Shown here: positions 10,384 through 20,465 of the stretch, one piece after another
Numbering within the stretch: the first letter of the stretch is position 1
Layout: every line of letters begins with the position of its first letter
Assembly: GCA_019313385.1 (NCBI GenBank)
Contig: JAFDBG010000011.1
Coordinates: 1-51,072 of the forward strand
DNA: 51,072 nucleotides
Reading direction: 5' to 3'
DNA from: Deltaproteobacteria bacterium
GTDB lineage: Bacteria > Desulfobacterota > Syntrophia > Syntrophales > UBA2210
Position numbers and translations under genes: made by a program
The notes under the pieces: model-generated
Told to the model about the DNA's origin: nothing
The model's input: only the letters and a program-made list of their open reading frames with translations
The model's database searches: none

Positions 10384-10451
10384 TTAGGCTGAAGGCTGAA
10401 GGCATTTAGGTTAAAAACTAATAGCCTTCAGTCTAAATAGCTTCAGCCTAA
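10384..10451. repeat. Intergenic nested inverted-repeat element
   Basis: ttaggctgaag (10384) / cttcagcctaa (10441) perfect 11-bp IR, with inner ctgaaggc (10396) / gccttcag (10424). Confidence 0.85.
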
Positions 10452-10516
10452 TCCCGACTCGTCGGAACAGCCTGACTACATGAGTAGTTACTTACTGAAG
10501 ATAAGGAAAGGAAAAT

Positions 10517-11467
10517 ATGTTTATGAAAAGCAAATTCAAGGTATTCGTTTCAATCGTTCTGGTGTCGTTTTTTCTGCTGACGGCGGTTTCTGTCTGTGCC
10601 GCACAAAAGCTTACTATCATGCTGGACTGGTTTCCCAACGTGGATCACCTTCCCATCTATGTGGCGCAGCAGGAAGGATTTTTTGGTGATGAGGGTCTTG
10701 ATGTCACGATACTTACACCTTCCTCGACTACAGACGCCATGAAACTTGCCGCTTCCGGTAATGTCGACATCGCCGTTTCATACGAACCACAGGTGATTAT
10801 CGGCGCCTCGGCCGGTCTTAATATACAGGTTGTTGGGAGACTGGTGGAACATCCGCTCAGTGTCCTCCTCTTTCTTGATGGAAAGGGAATCAAAACCCCG
10901 GCGGACCTGGAAGGCAAAACAATCGGTTACACCGTTCCGGGCATGATGGATGTGATTATGGAGGCATTCGCGAAGATCAACGGAATCAAGAACTACGAGC
11001 CGATCAATGTCGGGTTTTCTATCGTACAGTCTCTGGTATCGGGCAAGGTGGACGCGATTATGGGTCCATATAAGAATTATGAGGCGGTGGAGCTTAAAGA
11101 GAAGGGGTACGCACCCGGCTATTTTGAGCTAAGCGAGTGGGGCATCCCGGACTACGACGAACTGGTCTTTATAAGCGGAGAGCGGACGGCGAAGGAGAGG
11201 GCGGAGGTCCTCAGAGGTTTTGCCCGAGCTATAGATCGTGCCATTTCCCGGACGAGGAAAACCCCCGGGAAGGCACTTGAGACCTATTTCAGCGCTGTGC
11301 CTGAAGCACCGCGTGACATGGAATCCAAGGCGTTTGAGATTACCCGTCCCCTTTACGCCCACAGTCAGATGTGTGACACGGGGGAATGGCAGAAGTTCGC
11401 GGATTTTGCCCTTCGTCACGGTCTCATTGAAAAGAAGGTGGATGTGACGACGATACTGGGAAGATAG
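10517..11467 (+). CDS. ABC transporter substrate-binding protein, NMT1/THI5-like (ThiY-like)
   Basis: Signal peptide; KLTIMLDWFPNVDHLPIYVAQQEGFFGDEGLDV. Confidence 0.9.
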   Translation: MFMKSKFKVFVSIVLVSFFLLTAVSVCAAQKLTIMLDWFPNVDHLPIYVAQQEGFFGDEGLDVTILTPSSTTDAMKLAASGNVDIAVSYEPQVIIGASAGLNIQVVGRLVEHPLSVLLFLDGKGIKTPADLEGKTIGYTVPGMMDVIMEAFAKINGIKNYEPINVGFSIVQSLVSGKVDAIMGPYKNYEAVELKEKGYAPGYFELSEWGIPDYDELVFISGERTAKERAEVLRGFARAIDRAISRTRKTPGKALETYFSAVPEAPRDMESKAFEITRPLYAHSQMCDTGEWQKFADFALRHGLIEKKVDVTTILGR

Positions 11468-11477
11468 GAGAAGCTTC

Positions 11478-12287
11478 ATGGAGATTACAGCAAAAAGTAT
11501 CTATACGGATGTTGAAAAGATCAGGGAGACATCTCCCCTGATCCACAACATCACCAATTACGTGGTGATGAACATCACTGCCAACGCGCTTCTTGCGATA
11601 GGGGCGTCTCCGGTTATGGCGCACGCAGAGGAAGAGGTGGAGGAGATGACAGGCATTGCCCGTGCCCTGGTTATCAATATAGGTACCCTGAGCGAATCAT
11701 GGGTGAGGGCGATGTTTCTTGCCGTCAAACGGGCCGGTGATCTCGGGATACCGGCTATTCTGGATCCGGTAGGGGCCGGGGCCACATCCTATCGAACAAA
11801 GACTTGTCATGACCTCATAGATGCCGTCGCTCCTGCTGTTATTCGTGGAAATGCCTCCGAGATCATGGCGCTCGCAATGGGAGAGACAAAGACAAAGGGA
11901 GTGGATAGCTCCGATTCTTCAGTCGCCGCGCTGGAGGCGGCAAAGCTCCTGAACAAAAATGCGGGCAGTACCGTTTGCGTGAGCGGAGAGATCGATTATG
12001 TCGTGGGAGGAGAGAGTGTGATAACAATTGAAAATGGGCACCCGATGATGGGAAAAGTTACCGGCTTGGGCTGCACGGCCACCGCTCTCTGCGGAGCCTT
12101 TGCCGCCGTCAATCCCTCTTTTCCGGCCGCGGCCGCGGGGGCCATGGCAGTGATGGGTATTGCCGGAGAGATTGCAGCTGAAAGTTCCAAGGGGCCAGCC
12201 AGCATGCAGGTCGATTTTCTTGACGCCCTTTTTGGCTTGTCCGAAGATGACCTGACCAATCGTATCAGGATAGGAGGACAAAAATGA
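11478..12287 (+). CDS. thiM: Hydroxyethylthiazole kinase
   Basis: SPLIHNITNYVVMNITANALLAIGASPVMAHAEEEVEEM; VTGLGCTATALCGAF. Confidence 0.95.
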   Translation: MEITAKSIYTDVEKIRETSPLIHNITNYVVMNITANALLAIGASPVMAHAEEEVEEMTGIARALVINIGTLSESWVRAMFLAVKRAGDLGIPAILDPVGAGATSYRTKTCHDLIDAVAPAVIRGNASEIMALAMGETKTKGVDSSDSSVAALEAAKLLNKNAGSTVCVSGEIDYVVGGESVITIENGHPMMGKVTGLGCTATALCGAFAAVNPSFPAAAAGAMAVMGIAGEIAAESSKGPASMQVDFLDALFGLSEDDLTNRIRIGGQK

Positions 12288-12922
12288 AGGGTTTGTACCT
12301 TGTTACCGACCGTGATCTGTGTGGCGACAGATCACTTGAAGATGTGATATCGCGATCTGTAAAAGGGGGCGCGCGTTATGTGCAGATACGGGAAAAGGAT
12401 CAGTCCACACGGGATTTCATCGAAGAGGCCGTGAGGATCAAGGAGATTCTCAAGCCCTTTAGCGTGCCCCTGATCATAAATGACCGTGTTGATGTGGCGC
12501 TTGCGGTGAAAGCGGATGGCGTGCATGTGGGACAGGACGATATGCCGTATACGATGGCGCGCTCGCTAATGGGCCCCGGTGCTATTATCGGCCTGTCAGT
12601 GGAGACATGGAAAGATGTCGAGGAGGCCGAGGCCCTTGACTGTGATTACATCGGTATTAGTCCCGTCTTTGACACACCTACGAAAACCGACACAAAGGGA
12701 GCGTGGGGGCTGGATGGACTAACCAGAATCAGAGCCTTTTCACGCCACCAGCTCGTTGCCATCGGGGGACTGAACTCCTCCAACGCTGCGGATGTGATAA
12801 AGGCGGGCGCCGATTGCCTTGCCGTGGTCTCGGGTATATGCGCCGCGCCTGATCCCGAAGCCGCGTCAGAGGAACTGGTTGGTATGATAGCGGATGCGAG
12901 GGAAAGAATGGATCGTGCGTGA
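12284..12922 (+). CDS. thiE: Thiamine phosphate synthase
   Basis: MKGLYLVTDRDLCG..GARYVQIREKD..LIINDRVDVALAVKADGVHVGQDDMP; GISPVFDTPTKTD. Confidence 0.95.
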   Translation: MKGLYLVTDRDLCGDRSLEDVISRSVKGGARYVQIREKDQSTRDFIEEAVRIKEILKPFSVPLIINDRVDVALAVKADGVHVGQDDMPYTMARSLMGPGAIIGLSVETWKDVEEAEALDCDYIGISPVFDTPTKTDTKGAWGLDGLTRIRAFSRHQLVAIGGLNSSNAADVIKAGADCLAVVSGICAAPDPEAASEELVGMIADARERMDRA

Positions 12923-13759
12923 TGTTTGAGAAACTCGTCATATTTGATTATTCAGGCACCCTGAGTCTGGATGCTGTCCGGTTCGCGGAAGGTGACAATC
13001 TGACAGGCGAACTGGAACAGAGCGGTCTTGTGGGTCTGGGAATAGCGGACCCGGAGACATTCTGGGAAGAGATAGTCAACCCCACCTGGGAAGAGGGGAG
13101 TTCCACAGCCATCGGCTACAGGGAGGTCATCTTTCGGAGGATTAAAGAGGTGTTCTTCCCGGCGGTCTCCGACGAAGAAATACGCCTGAGCGCCGCGCGC
13201 TTTGTCGACAGCTACCTCGCGCACTCCCCCATCGACGACCGGTGGCACTCCATCCTGCAAAAATTGAGTGGAGATCCTTCTGTTGTTACCGTTATTGCCA
13301 CCGATCATTACGCCGAGGCCACAGATTATATCGTTGGATTTCTCAAGGAAATGGGCATCGGGACGATATCGCTGAAAGAGGTGTCCGGCGCGACTGTATC
13401 TCCGGGATTTGTCGTCGCCAATTCCGCTGATATGGGTGCGTACAAGGTCGATCCGGCATTCTGGGAGATGGTAAGAACTGGTTTGAAACTGGGTGCAATC
13501 AAGAGTGTCCTGATTGTTGATGACTTCGGAATTAATGAAGAAGCGGGTGACAGCTATCGGAATTAATGAAGAAGCGGGTGACAGCTATGCGGATCATCAA
13601 AAGGTGAAGAATAGAAAGCGCAAGACCATCGACCTGCTGAAAAGTGTCTTCAATGTCCCGGTTTACGCGATGCCCTTTATTCTTGCCGGCAAATACGAAA
13701 AGACCCGAGCTGATCTCATCTCACAGGCATCCCTGGAAATAGAACAGTGGCTGAAGTAG
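12919..13759 (+). pseudogene. HAD-like protein at the end of the thiamine operon, frameshifted by a 31-bp tandem duplication
   Basis: ORF1 ends ..VDDFGINEEAGDSYRN*; ORF2 (from 13514) repeats GINEEAGDSY and continues ADHQKVKNRKRKTIDLLKSVFNVPVYAMPFILAGKY; duplication at 13527-13557/13558-13588. Confidence 0.75.
13527..13588. repeat. 31-bp perfect tandem duplication
   Basis: cggaattaatgaagaagcgggtgacagctat x2, directly adjacent. Confidence 0.98.
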
Positions 13760-13975
13760 TCCTTTCATGTAACTTGTCATTCCCGACACGGAGGCTGTGT
13801 CGCAATTCCTTTTTTGTCATTTCGAGCAGAGCGAGAAATCTTAATACTTTTCCTCGTTTCCACGCGCTTGGGTGAGAATGCAGACCTGCTACCATATTGC
13901 TGTAGGTTTTTGTTGGGTTTCGTTCCTCAGCCCAACCTACGACTATTAGTTGATTTTTATTATATTTCTTGATAA

Positions 13976-13990
13976 TGGGTTATTAACCCA
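13976..13990. promoter_or_regulatory. Inverted repeat upstream of abiEi, candidate autoregulatory operator
   Basis: TGGGTTA-T-TAACCCA, 15 bp upstream of the GTG start at 14006. Confidence 0.5.
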
Positions 13991-14005
13991 CTTAAGGAAA
14001 ACATC

Positions 14006-14809
14006 GTGAAACAACAAGGGCCGGAAATAGGGAATCTTTCGTCAAGATTCTTCGCTTACACCCAGCTTAAGAAGAGGGATAGCATTCGCACCGGAGAACT
14101 ATCACCAGTATTAGGTATCACTGACTCACAGGAACGTGACCTGCTCCGTCGTCTGTCACGCTCCGGCTGGATTGTCAGGCTGAAACGCGGAGTATATCTT
14201 GTGCCTTCCCGCATACCGGCCGGTGGCAAGTATAGTCCCGGCACCGCCTTGATTCTTAAGAAGCTAATGGAGGAAACTGGTGGTAAATATCAGATTTGCG
14301 GACCAACGGCGTTCAATTTCTATGGCTTTGATGAACAGATTACAAACGTTACTTATGTTTACAATAACCGTATTTCAGGAAGTCGTTCAATCGGGAACTT
14401 AGCGTTTCAATTCATAAAAATCTCTGATGAACGCCTTGGATCAATCAATATTCTGCGTACCCCCGAAGGCGTTGAAGTTAATTATTCTTCAAAAGCGAGG
14501 ACCCTTATGGATGCCGTCTACGACTGGTCCCGCTTCAATAGTTTGCCCCGAGGGTATGACTGGATCAGCCAGGAAGTTAAAGGAGATCTTAAATTTGCAG
14601 CTGAATTGGTCGAGACTACCGTTCAGTACGGTAATCAGGCCACAGTCCGGCGAATAGGGTATTTGTTAGATACTCTTGTCCAAAATTCGAGAACCATAAA
14701 TAAGCTCCAATGTCGGCTAAGTGATTCTAAAGCCTTGATTCCCTGGATTCCTGTCAATCCCCCAAAGGGAACAGCAAACCGCAAATGGGGGGTGATTGTT
14801 AATGGATGA
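14006..14809 (+). CDS. AbiEi family antitoxin (type IV TA)
   Basis: N-terminal wHTH (LLRRLSRSGWIVRLKRGVYLVPSRIPAGGKYSP) then AbiEi C-terminal fold; paired with a nucleotidyltransferase. Confidence 0.82.
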   Translation: MKQQGPEIGNLSSRFFAYTQLKKRDSIRTGELSPVLGITDSQERDLLRRLSRSGWIVRLKRGVYLVPSRIPAGGKYSPGTALILKKLMEETGGKYQICGPTAFNFYGFDEQITNVTYVYNNRISGSRSIGNLAFQFIKISDERLGSINILRTPEGVEVNYSSKARTLMDAVYDWSRFNSLPRGYDWISQEVKGDLKFAAELVETTVQYGNQATVRRIGYLLDTLVQNSRTINKLQCRLSDSKALIPWIPVNPPKGTANRKWGVIVNG

Positions 14810-15683
14810 GGTGAATTTTCCATATCCCCACAACACAGATGGCGACATTTTTCGAGAGTCCCTGGCACATTCTGAAGCTACTACAGGATTTACAGCAACC
14901 CTGATTGAAAAGGATTACTATTGCTCTTTGGTTCTTCAATACCTTTTTGATGGTGACACATCGCTGGTGTTTAAAGGAGGAACCTGTCTCAGCAAGGTTT
15001 ACGCAGGATTCTACAGGCTCAGTGAGGATTTGGACTTAATTATCCCGGTTACTCCAGATACATCCCGCGAGCAGAGACGTGCCGAGACAAAACCGATTAA
15101 GCGACTGTTTGATGAACTGCCGGCAGTAATTCCCGGGCTTGCGATTTCAGAAGCATTCAGAGGTCATAACGAATCTCGCCAATATATCGGGCAGCTTGAA
15201 TATTGGTCATCGGTGATTGATAAGCAGGAAAGGATTAAGATTGAAGTCGGAGTACGTGAACCTCTGCTTAAAACGCCGGTCTCCAGTCCTGCACGCACAA
15301 TTGCTGTAAATCCATTTAGTGGTCAACCTCTCCTCCCAGTTTTTACTATTCGTGCAATGGCAGTTAGAGAGGCTTACGCAGAAAAGGTTCGGGCGGCTCT
15401 GACGAGAAAAGAGCCTGCGATCCGGGACTTCTTCGATCTTTCATATGCTGTTCGTGAAATGGGGCTGGACTTCTCTGATCCTGACTTTCTGGGCATGGTG
15501 AGGGCTAAACTCAGAGTACCGGGCAATTTCCCCGTTAACGTTTCTGCGGATCGCAAACATGAGCTTGATCGGCAATTAAAAGGTCAGTTAAAGCCGGTGC
15601 TTCGTTCAGCAGATTTTATCAGGTTCAGCCTGGATGAAGCTTTCGATCTTGCATGCAGTATCGCGGAGGCCATATCGGTTTAG
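14802..15683 (+). CDS. AbiEii nucleotidyltransferase toxin
   Basis: LVFKGGTCLSKVYAGFYRLSEDLDLIIP (GG-T-L..DxD NTase motif); 8-nt overlap with AbiEi. Confidence 0.88.
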   Translation: MDEVNFPYPHNTDGDIFRESLAHSEATTGFTATLIEKDYYCSLVLQYLFDGDTSLVFKGGTCLSKVYAGFYRLSEDLDLIIPVTPDTSREQRRAETKPIKRLFDELPAVIPGLAISEAFRGHNESRQYIGQLEYWSSVIDKQERIKIEVGVREPLLKTPVSSPARTIAVNPFSGQPLLPVFTIRAMAVREAYAEKVRAALTRKEPAIRDFFDLSYAVREMGLDFSDPDFLGMVRAKLRVPGNFPVNVSADRKHELDRQLKGQLKPVLRSADFIRFSLDEAFDLACSIAEAISV

Positions 15684-15981
15684 CTATTCTGCCGAGTGTC
15701 TGTCTGCAAACGGAGTCAACAAGCGCATTAGCAATTATTGGACGTGTAAGGGTGGCATCGGTATCATTGAAGGACATACCATCGAAGCCTTACCCATCGG
15801 CACCAGCGGCAATACTTCTTGACATATAACGGTAATAGGTTTAACCGGTTAGCAGATTCTGTCAGGTTTTTAATGTATAAAGCGTGCTTGTGACCGGATC
15901 AAACTATTATTGCGGTTGCCGGGACGAAAAATGTGGTGTGCTTTCAATCCGGTTTCGCGCTCCGGACGGTAATACTGACAT

Positions 15982-16956
15982 ATGAATAAACAAATAAATA
16001 CAGGTGAGATAGTCATATATCAAACGGAAGATGGTCAGACATCTTTCGATGTTAATCTGGCGGAGGATACTGTATGGCTTGATGCTCATCAGATGGCGGG
16101 ACTTTTTCAAAGGGACAGAACCGTTATTCTCAGGCACGTAAGAAATATCTATAAAACCGGTGAATTGTTGCACGATCCAACCTGTGCAAAAATTGCACAG
16201 GTTGCCCAGGACGGCAAAAAAAGGGTAATGAATTTCTGTAGGTTATCGTGTCAATTCATTGCGAGGCACCCAGTTTCGTGTCTGGGCCAACAGAATACTC
16301 AAAGAGTACCTTGTCACTGGTTATGCCCTGAATGAAAAAAGGTTGCAGTCACAGATCGAAAAATACGAAGCGCTTAAACAATCGATCAGTCTTATTGATG
16401 ATATCGTTGATCGCAAACTGCTCTCCACGTCTGAATATCCGAAGGCCTCCTGAGGGTTATTGGTGATTTCAGCTATGCCCTGGATACACTCGATCGATAC
16501 GATTACGGCAAGCTGGAACTGGCTCGCGTATCTGAACGTACAGCGAAACGAATTTCATATGAAGAAGCTAAAGGCGCGATTAAGAAAATGCTGGGAAAGT
16601 TTGGTGATTCCGCCCTGTTTGGACGTGAAAAGGATAATTCGTTCAGAAGCTCTCTGGACACGCTTTACCAGACTTTCGACGGCAAGGATCTCTATCCCAG
16701 TATCGAAGAAAAGGCAGCACATCTTCTGTATTTCATTGTGAAAAATCACTCATTCGTAGACGGGAACAAACGTATCGCCGCCGCTATTTTTACCTGGTTT
16801 CTTGAACGGAATGGCTTGCTCTACAGAACTGACGGAACAAAACGCATAGCGGACAACGCTTTGATCGCGTTGACGTTGATGATTGCCATGAGCGATCCGA
16901 AGGAAAAGGACGTCATAGCGAAGATAATTATCAATCTCATAAATAAGGACAATTGA
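15982..16956 (+). pseudogene. RhuM family protein with C-terminal Fic/Doc domain, disrupted by frameshifts
   Basis: N-term TSFDVNLAEDTVWLDAHQMAGLFQRDRTVILRHVRNIYKTGEL; middle LRGTQFRVWANRILKEYLVTGYALNEKRLQ; C-term HSFVDGNKRIAAAIFTWFLERNG (Fic HxFxxGNKR); three reading frames needed. Confidence 0.85.
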
Positions 16957-17042
16957 TCCGAAGGTATTTTCCCATTGATATTCTTGGCGTTAATTGATTT
17001 GTGATGTCATTCCGGCGAAAGCCGAGAGTAAAGGGGGACAGT

Positions 17043-17282
17043 ATGAACCTCCCCCAGTTTAACGGACACTTCAAAAAATATACGGGTGCGTATACATGCG
17101 TATACAATGGAGAAGAAAGGATATTAATATACCAGCATTCTGTAAAAGAAATTGAGTTTCCATTCAATTTAGCACATATACGCAGAATTGAATATGAAAA
17201 CAGCGCAACTGGAGGACGGAAACTTGAAGAAGAATTGAAGGAAACTCTGGAGCATGTACTATCCCCGAAACTTCACGCTTAA
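17043..17282 (+). CDS. Small uncharacterised protein, possibly remnant of a larger effector C-terminus
   Basis: MNLPQFNGHFKKYTGAYTCVYNGEERILIYQHSVKEIEFPFNLAHIRRIEYENSATGGRKLEEELKETLEHVLS; plausible RBS gggggacagt. Confidence 0.4.
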   Translation: MNLPQFNGHFKKYTGAYTCVYNGEERILIYQHSVKEIEFPFNLAHIRRIEYENSATGGRKLEEELKETLEHVLSPKLHA

Positions 17283-17403
17283 GCGGCTGGACTATGACTG
17301 GCAATTTGCGGGCACTCATTACCAGCCTGTTGGCCCGGTTATGTTTTCAATCAAGCTCGGCACTCCAGACGTACAAGCAGAATGATGGAAAAAGGATAAT
17401 TCA

Positions 17404-19614
17404 ATGGCAAGACTGACCGAACAGGAACAACAGGAGATTATCCGCTTTATCGAGGCGGGTAAACCGCTGCCGGACAAATACCGTTTCCTCTTATTCGAGG
17501 ATAAGCGCGAGGTGGAACTGGTCTGGAATGGGAAGACAAGCGAGGTGTGCAACATCGTTCTACCGTTTCAGGTGATTGAGCAGGTGGATGAACCGCGGGC
17601 CGAGAAGCCGGAGGACACAAAACCAGCCGAGCCCCTCTTCGAATGGGCTGGTATCTCCCTGGACAATCGTGGACGTCAGCTCAAGGGCTGGACAAATAAA
17701 CTTATCTGGGGCGACAACAAGCTGATTCTCGCGTCACTGAAAAACGGGCCGCTGCGCGAGGAGATCGAAGCCCAGGGCGGGCTGAAACTGATCTACATCG
17801 ATCCGCCCTTCGACGTGGGCGCGGATTTTTCTATGGACATCGAAATCGGCGGCGACACCTTTACCAAGAAACCCAATATCCTCGAAGAGATCGCTTACCG
17901 CGACACCTGGGGCAAGGGAGCTGATTCCTTTATTGCCATGATCTACGAACGGCTTGTACTGATGCGCGATCTGCTGGCGGTAGACGGGAGTATTTATGTG
18001 CATTGCGATTGGAGAGTGAATAGCTATATTCGTTTGGCGTTGGATGAGGTGTTTGGCAGCACAGGTTACGTGAGTGAGATAGTTTGGAAAAGTGGTGTCA
18101 TTAAAGGCGCCAGGGGGAAATCAAAAAAATTTGGTAAGTTAGTGGACTATCTATATCTGTATGCAAAATCTGAAAGCTACTTATTTAACAATGTGTACAA
18201 ACAGCATGACCTGGGGAGCAAGAATAATAAATTTGTTCATAAAGACAAAGACGGAAGAATATATAGTAGGGATACACCTTTAGGTGATTATAGCGAGGAA
18301 AGCATTAAGGAGTTTGAACGACAGGGAAGAATATATGTAACTAGGAATGGGGGACGGCAACTTATCCGATTTTTGGATGAAGTGTCTGGCTTAACAGTTG
18401 GGGAGTTGTGGGACGACATTAACCCGATAAATCAAATAGCCAATGAACGATTGAACTACCCAACCCAAAAACCAGAAGCCCTTCTCGAACGTATCATCAA
18501 AGCTTCATCCAACGAAGGCGATCTTGTTGCCGACTTCTTCTGCGGCTCCGGCACCACGGCCGCCGTCGCCGAAAAACTTGGCCGCAAGTGGATCGTATCC
18601 GACCTGGGGAAGTTCGCCATACACACCACCCGCAAGCGCATGATCGGTGTTCAACGATCGCTCAAGGATGATGGCACAGACTACCGCGCCTTTGAGATTC
18701 TCAACCTGGGCAAGTACGAGCGGCAGCATTATATCGGCGCCAACCCGAACCTGCGTGAGGAAGAACAGCAGAAACAAATAGAAGAAAAGGAGGCTGCGTT
18801 TCTCGACCTGATCCTGCGCGCCTACCGGGCGGAAAAGGTGGAGAATTTCGCCTGTTTCAACGGCAAGAAGGCCGGACGGCTCGTCGCCGTCGGCCCGGTG
18901 AATCTGCCCGTGACGCGCCTCTTCGTCGAAGAGATCATCCTGGAATGCCGCAAGAAGCACATTACGAAGGTCGATATCTTGGGCTTTGAATTTGAGATGG
19001 GGTTGTTCCCGAACGTCCTGGACGAAGCACGCGCCAAGGGGATCGACATCGCGCCGAAATATATCCCGGCCGATGTGTTCGACAAACGGGCGGTTGATAA
19101 GAACCAGGTGGTATTTCATGATGTGGCGTTTATCGAGGTCAAGCCGCATGTGAAGAAGAAAAGCGCGGCAGTGGAATTGACCGATTTTTCGGTTTTCTAT
19201 TCGCAGGACTCTATCGCCAACGCCGAGGCGACCATCAAGAATAAGGGCAATCGCATAGTTGTGGAGAAGGGACAGATCGTGAAGGTGAGCAAGGATAAGG
19301 ACGGTATCGTCAACCGTGAAGTGCTCACAAAGAACTGGACCGACTGGATTGATTACTGGTCGGTGGACTTCGACTTCGAGAGCAAGCGCGAGATCATCCG
19401 TGTGAAGGACGAAGACAGCGGCGAGTGGGAAGAACGGTGGACGGGAGATTTTATCTTTGAGAACGAGTGGCAGTCCTTCCGCACGAAGAAAGACCGGTCG
19501 CTGGAACTGAAGAGCGTTTTCCACGAATGCCCGCCGGGGAGGCGCAAGATCGCGGTCAAGGTGGTGGATATCTTCGGCAACGACACAATGACCATTGTTG
19601 AGGTGAACGTGTGA
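17404..19614 (+). CDS. Type III restriction-modification DNA methyltransferase (Mod)
   Basis: DPPF motif ([16 protein letters not shown]), [35 protein letters not shown]; followed by a Res subunit. Confidence 0.92.
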   Translation: MARLTEQEQQEIIRFIEAGKPLPDKYRFLLFEDKREVELVWNGKTSEVCNIVLPFQVIEQVDEPRAEKPEDTKPAEPLFEWAGISLDNRGRQLKGWTNKLIWGDNKLILASLKNGPLREEIEAQGGLKLIYIDPPFDVGADFSMDIEIGGDTFTKKPNILEEIAYRDTWGKGADSFIAMIYERLVLMRDLLAVDGSIYVHCDWRVNSYIRLALDEVFGSTGYVSEIVWKSGVIKGARGKSKKFGKLVDYLYLYAKSESYLFNNVYKQHDLGSKNNKFVHKDKDGRIYSRDTPLGDYSEESIKEFERQGRIYVTRNGGRQLIRFLDEVSGLTVGELWDDINPINQIANERLNYPTQKPEALLERIIKASSNEGDLVADFFCGSGTTAAVAEKLGRKWIVSDLGKFAIHTTRKRMIGVQRSLKDDGTDYRAFEILNLGKYERQHYIGANPNLREEEQQKQIEEKEAAFLDLILRAYRAEKVENFACFNGKKAGRLVAVGPVNLPVTRLFVEEIILECRKKHITKVDILGFEFEMGLFPNVLDEARAKGIDIAPKYIPADVFDKRAVDKNQVVFHDVAFIEVKPHVKKKSAAVELTDFSVFYSQDSIANAEATIKNKGNRIVVEKGQIVKVSKDKDGIVNREVLTKNWTDWIDYWSVDFDFESKREIIRVKDEDSGEWEERWTGDFIFENEWQSFRTKKDRSLELKSVFHECPPGRRKIAVKVVDIFGNDTMTIVEVNV

Positions 19615-20455
19615 ACTTTTCTTTACCTTTACCGGAGATTCGTCACGATAAGGCAGGTTTTGAAGCCCTTATTTCCCTGTATGGGCAAACCAGAGATTGT
19701 CTTTTTGATGACATTGACGTTGACATGAGCGCAACAAGTTGGTTCGATGCTGATATGTGTGCGTCATTTGGCGCGATCCTTTACCGTTTAAGCAAAAACT
19801 TGAACACGGTAAAATTGACAAATGTCGAGAAAAATGTTGTAAGTATTCTGTCAAAAAATGGATTTATGAGCAGTTATGAATTCCCTATCAGCGTTTTGAT
19901 GTTAAAGACGATCGTTATTTTGCTGGTTATATAGAGAACGAATTCATGCAGCGCTCGGAAATCCCAGCCATGTCGCCAGGGTTGCAGAAGAAGTTCCGAG
20001 AGAGCATTTTTGAAATTTTCAGCAATGCAGTGTTGCACTCGAAGACAGAGATGGGAATTTTCAGTTGCGGGCAGTTTTTCCCAAAACGAGACAGGCTTGA
20101 TTTCTCTGTCACGGACCTGGGAATTGGCATCCGTCAGAATGTAAACGATAGCACCAAACTTGATCTCTCACCAGAAAAAGCCATCAGATGGGCTACGGAA
20201 GGGCAAAATACTACGAAACGCGGGCAAATTCCTGGCGGGCTAGGTTTGAAGTTGCTTGGTGAGTTTATTGATTTGAATGGCGGGTGTATTCAAATTGTTT
20301 CGGATGCCGGTTATTGGAGGCGGGAAAGAGGTGAAATTTCTACCGCCAGATTAAGTCTGCCCTTCCCTGGAACAGTGGTAAGCGTTGAAATTAATACTGC
20401 TGACAAGCAATCCTATGCACTCACTTACGAATTATCGGAAACCGACATATTTTGA
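19611..20455 (+). pseudogene. STAS-like N-terminus + GHKL (HATPase_c) ATP-binding protein, frameshifted near 19880
   Basis: GTG start overlaps the mod stop; downstream frame reads YQRFDVKDDRYFAGYIENEFMQRSEIPAMSPGLQKKFRESIFEIFSNAVLHSKTE (N box) ..FSVTDLGIGIRQ (G1) ..GGLGLKLL (G2). Confidence 0.75.
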
Positions 20456-20465
20456 GGTAATCATT

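Noticed and set aside
13770-13960. Intergenic sequence with gtcatttcgagcagagcgagaaatctt and tgttgggtttcgttcctcagcccaacctacg considered as a novel RNA
   Set aside because: Both look like common short dispersed intergenic repeats seen in many bacterial genomes; no further structure or promoter supports an RNA gene.
18505-19524. 339-aa minus-strand ORF
   Set aside because: Antisense to mod; low-complexity His/Leu-rich translation typical of shadow frames.
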